Source: Woeseiaceae bacterium
GTDB lineage: Bacteria; Pseudomonadota; Gammaproteobacteria; Steroidobacterales; Woeseiaceae
DNA length: 6,951 bases
Direction of reading: 5' to 3'
Assembly: GCA_022866645.1 (NCBI GenBank)
Contig: JALHUQ010000122.1
Coordinates: 1-6,951, forward strand
Each line of letters opens with the position of its first letter. The stretch's first letter is position 1. The position numbers and the translations under genes are program-made. Below are positions 1 through 5,203 of this stretch, one piece after another. Below the pieces are notes generated by a model, which worked only from the letters and a program-made list of their open reading frames with translations, was not told the origin of the DNA and made no database searches.

Positions 1-200
1 CGCAGCGCTTCCTGTTCCGCGGCGAGGTTTCTCTCCGTAACGACATTCACGCCCTCGTCGGTTCGAATCACCAGCGAGTCTGTCGTCTGTCCCGCCAGCC
101 ACAGCGTATACAAGCCGGCCACAACCGCCGACGCTGGCAACGCGATAATGAACCACGGCCAGAACTGGCGATACCAGGGATCGGTGTCTTCTCGTTGCAT
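1..200 (-). CDS. fixH: FixH/CcoH-family cbb3 oxidase assembly protein, partial (C-terminus off the left edge)
   Basis: The first 66 residues are visible, from an ATG at 200. They begin MQREDTDPWYRQFWPWFIIA, matching the usual FixH/CcoH opening of a Trp/Pro-rich stretch (WYRQFWPW, residues 9-16) leading into one membrane helix at about residues 17-37. The periplasmic part then starts and is cut by the window edge. FixH/CcoH is a single-helix membrane protein needed for assembly or stability of cbb3 oxidase; this role is known for the family, not shown here. The gene starts 7 bp after the ccoG stop. No clear Shine-Dalgarno sequence precedes it, so coupling to ccoG translation is likely. The segment after the helix (DSLVIRTDEGVNVV) lacks the DDYYK-type motif I expect in many FixH proteins, so it is a somewhat divergent member. 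Confidence 0.85.
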   Translation of the reverse strand, partial: MQREDTDPWYRQFWPWFIIALPASAVVAGLYTLWLAGQTTDSLVIRTDEGVNVVTERNLAAEQEAL

Positions 201-207
201 ATTGATG

Positions 208-1590
208 TCAGGGACTTGGGCCCAGGAAGCGGCTGTCCTCTACTCGCTGATCGCCAGTATCATCCAGCGCCTCGGCGACAAAGTCTATTTTCATGATGCC
301 GTGGATGCTGTCGCGGTGTGCACGAGCTCGCACCGGGATCGACATTACGTCGCCGCCGACGATGGAGATCGTGTCTGCGATACCGTCCAGATAGATGCCG
401 TCAACTCCCACGACGCTCAGTTTGAATTCTCGACTGTCATTACTCTGATTGATGAGCTTAATTGTGTAGCTGTTCTCAATAATGTCGCCGGGCAATTCGC
501 GATACAGGGCGTTGCGATCCCGAATGACATCGAGAATGATCGGTGTCCGCAGTGCCATCGACGTAACCAGAGCGCCGATCAACACCAGTAGCAGCGCACC
601 GTAGACGATCATTCGTGGCCGGACGACGTGCGTCTTCTCGCTCTTCAACGCGTGCTCTGTCGTGTAGCGTACGAGCCCTCGCGGGTAGTTCATTTTGTCC
701 ATGACGGTATCGCAGGCATCGATGCAAGCTGCGCAGGCGATGCATTCATATTGCAGTCCTTCGCGAATGTCGATCCCGGTGGGACAGACCTGAACACACA
801 AGGAACAATCGATGCAATCTCCGAGCCCGGCTTGCACAGGGTCTACCGAACGCTTGCGTCCACCGCGCGGCTCGCCACGTTTTTCATCGTAGGAAATGAT
901 CAGTGTGTCTTTGTCGAACATCGCGCTTTGGAAGCGCGCGTACGGGCACATGTATTTGCAGACCTGTTCCCGCATATATCCGGCATTGCCATAGGTAGCG
1001 AAGCCGTAGAACAACGCCCAGAACCACTGCCAGCCGCCCGCCGAGAGCGTTATTAACTCCATGCCCAACTCGCGTATCGGGGTGAAGAAACCGACGAAAG
1101 TGAAGCCAGTCCAAACAGAAAACGTCACCCAGAGGAATTGTTTCGAGGCCTTGCGACGAATCTTGTTCCACGACCAGGGAGCCTTGTCGAGTTTCATGCG
1201 CTGCGAACGCGTGCCCTCGGTGAGCTGCTCCATCCAGATGAATGCTTCAGTCCAGACCGTTTGCGGGCAGGCGAAACCACACCAAAGTCGTCCCGCCAGC
1301 GCCGTGAAAAAAAACAGGGAAAGCGCCGCAATAATGAGCAACAACGCGAGGTAGGGAAAGTCCTGCGGCCAAAGTGTCAGGCCCAGGAGATAGAACTTGC
1401 GTGCGGGCAGGTCGAACAGGAAGGCCTGCCGATCGTCCCACGTCAACCATGGCACCAGGTAAAACAATCCGAGTAAGGTCAGGGTCGCCAGCTTGCTCAA
1501 GTTGGCAAAGCGGCCACCCATCTCACGCGGGTAGATTTTCTTCTGGCTCTCGTACATCGACGCGGGCCGGGGGTCATTCATGGCAGCCAC
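208..1590 (-). CDS. ccoG: CcoG/RdxA/FixG-type polyferredoxin, cbb3 oxidase maturation
   Basis: This 460-residue protein has the full CcoG/FixG layout. Membrane helices lie at about residues 33-50, 78-99, 151-170, 185-200 and 327-346. Cysteine pairs follow at C104/C108 (CGFACP) and C211/C215 (CKYMCP). Two ferredoxin-type [4Fe-4S] motifs come next: C259-C262-C265-C269 and C283-C286-C289-C293. A C-terminal periplasmic Ig-like domain fills about residues 350-460. CcoG is implicated in reducing Cu(II) to Cu(I) for delivery to the CuB site of CcoN; that comes from the family literature. The start used is GTG at 1590, 3 bp after the upstream stop, with GGAA 7 nt before it. An ATG at 1581 (MNDPRP...) is an equally plausible start and shortens the protein by three residues. 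No cysteine is missing and no frameshift is seen. Confidence 0.95.
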   Translation of the reverse strand: MAAMNDPRPASMYESQKKIYPREMGGRFANLSKLATLTLLGLFYLVPWLTWDDRQAFLFDLPARKFYLLGLTLWPQDFPYLALLLIIAALSLFFFTALAGRLWCGFACPQTVWTEAFIWMEQLTEGTRSQRMKLDKAPWSWNKIRRKASKQFLWVTFSVWTGFTFVGFFTPIRELGMELITLSAGGWQWFWALFYGFATYGNAGYMREQVCKYMCPYARFQSAMFDKDTLIISYDEKRGEPRGGRKRSVDPVQAGLGDCIDCSLCVQVCPTGIDIREGLQYECIACAACIDACDTVMDKMNYPRGLVRYTTEHALKSEKTHVVRPRMIVYGALLLVLIGALVTSMALRTPIILDVIRDRNALYRELPGDIIENSYTIKLINQSNDSREFKLSVVGVDGIYLDGIADTISIVGGDVMSIPVRARAHRDSIHGIMKIDFVAEALDDTGDQRVEDSRFLGPSP

Positions 1591-1593
1591 TCA

Positions 1594-1893
1594 CTAGTTC
1601 CGATGAGCGCGGTGTTTTGGGTTTCGTTTTGGAGCGGTGCGTACCAGGAACGCGGTGAGTCCCGAGCACACGAACGACAGTATCCAGAAGAAGAAAAAAC
1701 CCGCGGCATAGCCAGCATCACGGCTGATCTCAAGGTCGTCATCAATCACGCTGACCAGGTCGACAGGATCAAGAAATGCAAAGAAAACCATGGTGCTGAC
1801 CGCAGCACATAGAAACGAAATCCAGATGACGGTGAAGACCGCTTGCTTGTTGCGACTCCACTTTAGCGTGCCGCTGTATTCCTCATTGATCAC
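1594..1893 (-). CDS. Small two-helix membrane protein of unknown function inside the cco operon
   Basis: I do not recognise a named family for this 99-residue protein. Two hydrophobic helices are clear, at about residues 19-41 and 63-86, separated by an acidic loop (about 42-62) with the run VIDDDLEISRD. The second helix starts with a run of four phenylalanines (68-71). The short N-terminus is polar and holds a GTLKWSRNKQ segment; the C-terminus is strongly basic (KRNPKHRAHRN), so both ends probably face the cytoplasm. The GTG start overlaps the ccoP stop (GTGA, 1893-1890) and lacks a strong Shine-Dalgarno sequence, which suggests translational coupling. The stop lies 3 bp before the ccoG start. 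This position makes a role in cbb3 assembly or as an accessory subunit plausible, but that is inference from context. It is too long for CcoS and has no CcoQ or FixH signature. Confidence 0.85.
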   Translation of the reverse strand: MINEEYSGTLKWSRNKQAVFTVIWISFLCAAVSTMVFFAFLDPVDLVSVIDDDLEISRDAGYAAGFFFFWILSFVCSGLTAFLVRTAPKRNPKHRAHRN

Positions 1894-2786
1894 TGTCTTT
1901 GCGACAGACTCGCGATGTACGCGGCCAGAATCTTGCTGCGATCCGCACCCAGCAGTTCGCCGTGAGCCGGCATAACGTCGTTGCGTCCGTGTGTGATTGT
2001 GGTGCGAATAGCGTCGTCGCTGCCACCGTGTAACCAGATGTCATCAGTCAGATTCGGCGCACCGAATAGCGGGTTCCCTGTTCCAGCGGCTGTATGACAC
2101 GCACTGCACAGCGCGAGGAACATGGGTTCTGCACTCATCGCATTTGCATCAGCTTCAGCCAGGCCGCTGAGGCTCTTGACGTAGGCCACCATGTTGTCGA
2201 TACCTGCATCGCCGCCCAACGCGGGAGCCAGTACCGGCATGACACCCATACGCCCCTGGCGAATGCTCGTCGTAATCGCCTCCTCGGAACTGCCCCACAG
2301 CCAGTCATTGTCGGTGAGGTTGGGGTAGCCGGTTGCGCCGCGCGCGTCCGATCCGTGGCAGGTCGTGCAATAACTGGCATACAGACTGGCACCGAGTTGC
2401 ATGGCATCCGGCTCTTTCCTGAGGTCATCAAAACTCATCGCCGCGTAACGCTCATAGATGGGTTCGTAACGGCTTTCGGCTGCTTGCATTTCTTCTTCGT
2501 ACTGACCGTGTTGAGACCAGCCCAGCAAGCCTTTAAAGCCGCCGAGCCCGGGGTACGCAATCATGAAACCAACGGCCCACGCGATCGTCAGGAAATACAG
2601 GTACAGCCACCAGCGCGGCGCAGGGTTATTCCACTCTTTGAGGTCACCGTCCCAAACATGGCCGACAACTTCATTGTCTGCGACGTTCTGCGGGCCTTGC
2701 TTGCCGGCCCACTGGATCAGCCATATACACCAGACTACGAATGCGATCGTTCCGGCAGCAACGTACCAGTGCCAAAATGCAGGCAT
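1890..2786 (-). CDS. ccoP: cbb3-type cytochrome c oxidase subunit III (dihaem c)
   Basis: This 298-residue protein is the dihaem c subunit that takes electrons from soluble or membrane c-type cytochromes and passes them to CcoO. Two membrane helices are visible at about residues 8-27 and 59-78, joined by the typical VADNEVVGHVWDGDLKEWNN linker (35-54). Two cytochrome c domains follow, with haem-attachment motifs C140-TT-C143-H144 and C227-SA-C230-H231. Candidate axial methionines are M183 (GVMP) and M272 (DVMP). The domains sit in the periplasm, anchored by the N-terminal helices. Length and order fit the family. The ATG start overlaps the ccoQ stop by one base (TGATG) and has GGGAG 8 nt upstream, within the end of ccoQ. 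Its own stop overlaps the next gene's start. No defect is seen. Confidence 0.97.
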   Translation of the reverse strand: MPAFWHWYVAAGTIAFVVWCIWLIQWAGKQGPQNVADNEVVGHVWDGDLKEWNNPAPRWWLYLYFLTIAWAVGFMIAYPGLGGFKGLLGWSQHGQYEEEMQAAESRYEPIYERYAAMSFDDLRKEPDAMQLGASLYASYCTTCHGSDARGATGYPNLTDNDWLWGSSEEAITTSIRQGRMGVMPVLAPALGGDAGIDNMVAYVKSLSGLAEADANAMSAEPMFLALCSACHTAAGTGNPLFGAPNLTDDIWLHGGSDDAIRTTITHGRNDVMPAHGELLGADRSKILAAYIASLSQRQ

Positions 2787-2953
2787 CAGATGTTCTCCCG
2801 CTTATTGTGAATCAATACGTCCTCTTCCAGCGGCAGCGCCGCAGAAGCCTCAAAATCCGATTTTCGGCGACCGCTCCAGGCCCATACCCAAATGCCGATG
2901 AAGGCAAAAAATATCACCGCTGTCAGAATGCCTCGAAAAAGATCTATGTCCAT
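2786..2953 (-). CDS. ccoQ: cbb3-type oxidase small subunit CcoQ (FixQ)
   Basis: This short gene encodes 55 residues: MDIDLFRGILTAVIFFAFIG, then a helix ending in IWVWAWSGRRK and a short polar tail. One membrane helix spans about residues 8-27, followed by the basic SGRRKSDFEAS boundary and acidic LPLEED that are typical of CcoQ/FixQ. CcoQ stabilises the interaction of CcoP with the CcoNO core in species where it has been studied. The ATG lies 5 bp after the ccoO stop, with AGGTGA overlapping that stop as a fair ribosome-binding site. The stop overlaps the ccoP ATG as TGATG, implying coupled translation. Gene order N-O-Q-P is the standard one, which supports this call for an otherwise short sequence. 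Confidence 0.93.
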   Translation of the reverse strand: MDIDLFRGILTAVIFFAFIGIWVWAWSGRRKSDFEASAALPLEEDVLIHNKRENI

Positions 2954-2958
2954 CCAGT

Positions 2959-3567
2959 TCACCTGCGGTTTCTGCGATTCGTGCCGAGGCCCTGCAAATA
3001 GGCGATGAGCGCATCCATCTCGGTACGACCTTCAACGGCCGCAGCCGCACCAGCGACTTGCTCATCGGTGTACGGATCTCCGAGGAAGCGCAGCGCTTTC
3101 AACTTCCTGGCGATCAATTCCCCGTCAACGGCGTTTTCGGCCAACCACGGATAACCAGGCATGTTGGACTCCGGCACCAGGTCCCTGGGATTCATCAAAT
3201 GCAGTCGGTGCCAGTCGTCGCTGTATCGTGCGCCGACACGGGCGAGATCGGGTCCGGTGCGTTTCGATCCAAATTGAAACGGTCGGTCGTAGACTGTCTC
3301 ACCCGCAGTGGTGTACGGCCCATAACGTTCTGTCTCGCTGCGAAATGGCCGGATCATCTGCGAGTGGCAGTTGTAACACCCCTCCCGAACATAAATGTCC
3401 CGTCCCGCAAGCCGCAGCGGCGGGTAGGGCGTGATGTTTTCGGCAGGTTCACTAGTATCGGCGCTGAACATCAGCGGAATGATTTCAACCAGGCCGCCGA
3501 TGCTGATCGCAACCACGATCAGCACCATCATCAGGTGCAGGCTTTTTTCAATAGTCTCGTGGCGCAT
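2959..3567 (-). CDS. ccoO: cbb3-type cytochrome c oxidase subunit II (monohaem c)
   Basis: This 202-residue protein is the monohaem cytochrome c subunit that hands electrons from CcoP to the low-spin haem b of CcoN. It begins MRHETIEKSLHLMMVLIVVA, with one membrane helix at about residues 12-34. The haem motif is C64-YN-C67-H68 within EGCYNCHSQMIRPF, characteristic of CcoO. The probable axial methionine is M136 in ESNMPGYPWL. The SKRTGPDLARVGARYSDDWH stretch (101-120) and the LMNPRDLVPESNMPGYPW block are strongly conserved in CcoO. Length is normal. The ATG at 3567 lies 15 bp after the ccoN stop, and a strong AGGGAG fills 3582-3577 just upstream. All key residues are present. Confidence 0.97.
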   Translation of the reverse strand: MRHETIEKSLHLMMVLIVVAISIGGLVEIIPLMFSADTSEPAENITPYPPLRLAGRDIYVREGCYNCHSQMIRPFRSETERYGPYTTAGETVYDRPFQFGSKRTGPDLARVGARYSDDWHRLHLMNPRDLVPESNMPGYPWLAENAVDGELIARKLKALRFLGDPYTDEQVAGAAAAVEGRTEMDALIAYLQGLGTNRRNRR

Positions 3568-3582
3568 CGTTCCGCTCTCCCT

Positions 3583-4998
3583 TTACGCCGGATCCAGTAC
3601 CGCAACGGGCACTGGTGTCTTGCCGCTTATCGTCTTCCAGACGTTATAAGCCATGATTATCATGCCGCTGAAAAATAGCAGGCCACCGATGAGTCGCAGA
3701 CCGTAATAGGGGTAGGTCGCCTTTAAGGACTCGATAAACGAGTATGTCAGGGTACCGTCGGTATTCACGGCTCGCCACATGAGTCCCTGCGTGATACCAG
3801 CAACCCAAAGCGCTACGGCATAAAGAACAACGCCTATGGTTGAGGTCCAGAAATGCACGTCTATGAGCCGGGTGCTGTACATCCCTGCTCTATTGTAGAG
3901 TCGAGGTATCAGGCTGTAGAGGGTACCGATGGTCATCATGGCAACCCAGCCGAGCGCCCCGGAATGAACGTGCCCGATAGTCCAGTCCGTGTAGTGCGAC
4001 AACGCATTCACAGTCCGGATCGACATCATTGGACCTTCGAAAGTCGACATACCGTAGAACGACAGGGACACGATCATGAACTTAAGGATCGGATCCGAGC
4101 GCAACTTATGCCAGGCCCCGGAGAGGGTCATAATGCCGTTGATCATTCCGCCCCAGGAAGGTGCCAAAAGCACGATTGAGAACACCATGCCGAGCGTCTG
4201 CGCCCAGTCTGGCAACGACGTGTAATGCAGGTGATGCGGCCCGGCCCACATGTACACGGCGATCAGTGACCAGAAATGCACCACGGACAGGCGATAGGAA
4301 TAGACAGGTCTGCCTGCCTGTTTTGGCACGAAGTAATACATCATGCCGAGGAAACCGGCCGTCAGAAAGAAACCCACGGCATTGTGGCCATACCACCATT
4401 GCACCATCGCATCCACGACGCCGGTATAGATGGTGTAGGACTTCGTCAGCGTGACCGGAACGGCGAGGTTGTTGACAATGTGCAGTACAGCCACCGTTAT
4501 GATGAAGGCGCCGTAAAACCAGTTCGCCACATAGATGTGTTTGACGCGTCGCTTGGCTATCGTTGCAAAGAACACGATCGCGTAGCTGACCCAAACAACG
4601 GCGATCAGGAGATCGATCGGCCATTCGAGTTCCGCGTACTCTTTAGACTGTGTAATGCCGAGCGGCAAGGTGATCGCCGCAAGCACGATCACAAGCATCC
4701 AGCCCCAAAACGTAAAGGCGGCCAGTTTGTCGAACGCGAGTCGGACGTGACAGGTGCGTTGCACGACGTAGTACGAGGTTCCGATCAGCGCGGAACCACC
4801 GAAAGCGAAGATGACGGCATTGGTATGCAAGGGCCGCAGGCGTGAGTAGGTCAGAAACGGAAGATCGAAGTTGAGGGCGGGCCAGATTAGCTGTGCGGCA
4901 ATAAAGACGCCGACGAGCATGCCGACGATGCCCCACACGACCACCATGATCGAGAATTGTCGTACAACCTTGTCGTTGTAGGTAGCTGCTGTGTCCAA
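3583..4998 (-). CDS. ccoN: cbb3-type cytochrome c oxidase subunit I (catalytic)
   Basis: This is the catalytic subunit, a multi-helix (about 12) membrane protein carrying low-spin haem b and the haem b3-CuB centre that reduces oxygen. From the chosen start it has 471 residues, normal for CcoN. Visible ligands are H58 (RPLHTNAV) and H345 for low-spin haem b, H343 for haem b3, and H205 (GHNAVGFF), H255 and H256 (GPHHLHYT) for CuB. Y249 is the tyrosine expected to be cross-linked to H205, and E321 (TFEGPMMS) matches the conserved glutamate near the active site. All fall two residues below the Pseudomonas stutzeri numbering. The start is a TTG at 4998, preceded 7 nt upstream by AGGGG, giving the typical DTAATYNDKVVRQF opening. 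The frame stays open upstream to 5169, but that stretch does not resemble CcoN. It is the first gene of the operon. Confidence 0.97.
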   Translation of the reverse strand: MDTAATYNDKVVRQFSIMVVVWGIVGMLVGVFIAAQLIWPALNFDLPFLTYSRLRPLHTNAVIFAFGGSALIGTSYYVVQRTCHVRLAFDKLAAFTFWGWMLVIVLAAITLPLGITQSKEYAELEWPIDLLIAVVWVSYAIVFFATIAKRRVKHIYVANWFYGAFIITVAVLHIVNNLAVPVTLTKSYTIYTGVVDAMVQWWYGHNAVGFFLTAGFLGMMYYFVPKQAGRPVYSYRLSVVHFWSLIAVYMWAGPHHLHYTSLPDWAQTLGMVFSIVLLAPSWGGMINGIMTLSGAWHKLRSDPILKFMIVSLSFYGMSTFEGPMMSIRTVNALSHYTDWTIGHVHSGALGWVAMMTIGTLYSLIPRLYNRAGMYSTRLIDVHFWTSTIGVVLYAVALWVAGITQGLMWRAVNTDGTLTYSFIESLKATYPYYGLRLIGGLLFFSGMIIMAYNVWKTISGKTPVPVAVLDPA

Positions 4999-5005
4999 GG
5001 AACGA

Positions 5006-5010
5006 CCCCT
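5006..5010 (-). promoter_or_regulatory. Ribosome-binding site fixing the TTG start of ccoN
   Basis: The minus strand reads AGGGG here, followed by a 7-nt spacer and TTG at 4998-4996. No in-frame ATG or GTG lies nearby upstream. The first in-frame ATG downstream is codon 18, which would remove the conserved TYNDKVVRQF segment. The site therefore decides the start. Confidence 0.7.
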
Positions 5011-5073
5011 GTCGTTTTGATTGCGAGTTAGTGTGGGCCGCTGCTGGTCGCGACTCTTGGTTCTTCGCCGCCG

Positions 5074-5079
5074 AGTATA
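5074..5079 (-). promoter_or_regulatory. Candidate -10 element of the cco operon promoter
   Basis: The minus strand reads TATACT, five of six matches to the sigma-70 -10 consensus. The hexamer 17 bp upstream (ACGCTT) does not resemble TTGACA, so if this is the promoter it probably depends on an activator. Transcription would start near 5067, giving a leader of about 69 nt before ccoN. This is a prediction from sequence alone. Confidence 0.4.
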
Positions 5080-5116
5080 ACGCCAGAACCGGCCGAAAGC
5101 GTAGCAGGGCTGGTTT

Positions 5117-5149
5117 TCCGATCGGATAGGGGACGATACGTATAGCGCT
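5117..5149. promoter_or_regulatory. Cluster of short palindromes in the divergent control region
   Basis: Three perfect inverted repeats lie close together: TCCGATCGGA (5117-5126), ATACGTAT (5136-5143) and AGCGCT (5144-5149). The first two have centres 18 bp apart. Measured from the predicted cco start near 5067, they sit around -54 and -72, suitable places for activator binding. They also lie upstream of the divergent kinase gene. I cannot assign them to a known regulator. Neither matches the FNR/ANR consensus TTGAT-N4-ATCAA. Short palindromes can arise by chance. Confidence 0.3.
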
Positions 5150-5203
5150 CGCGGTGCGACTTCGGCCAAGAATAATGGTATTGATAGAACCTAACGGGTC
5201 CCG

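Larger units (their letters stand above)
4999..5203. other. Divergent intergenic region between ccoN and the hybrid kinase gene
   Basis: This 205-bp gap is the only substantial non-coding stretch and must hold the start signals for both directions. It contains the ccoN ribosome-binding site, a candidate minus-strand -10 element and the palindrome cluster. Two isolated TTGAT half-sites occur (5017-5021 and 5181-5185), but neither has a matching ATCAA partner at the right spacing. For the plus strand only an AT-rich patch (AATAAT, 5171-5176) resembles a -10 element, with no good -35. No terminator or RNA gene is seen. Confidence 0.6.

Noticed and set aside
2094..2810. Long plus-strand open frame (238 codons) opposite ccoP
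   Set aside because: It is the complement of an intact ccoP with two haem motifs, has no recognisable domain, and looks like a shadow of a conserved gene.
4276..4845. Plus-strand open frame (189 codons) opposite ccoN
   Set aside because: It lies entirely inside the complement of the conserved ccoN membrane core; its composition is rich in His, Arg and Asp with no recognisable domain.
5017..5030. Possible FNR/ANR box (TTGAT TGCG AGTTA)
   Set aside because: Only the left half matches; the right half keeps two of five ATCAA bases. It also lies downstream of the predicted transcription start, so it cannot be a normal activator site.
4999..5169. In-frame 57-codon extension of ccoN upstream of the TTG at 4998
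   Set aside because: It is Arg-rich, unlike any CcoN N-terminus, overlaps the candidate promoter and would itself need a TTG start. The AGGGG site and the family-typical opening favour 4998.
5181..5194. Second possible FNR/ANR box (TTGAT AGAA CCTAA)
   Set aside because: The right half matches only at the last two bases, and the site is about 10-20 bp from the kinase start codon, too close for activation.
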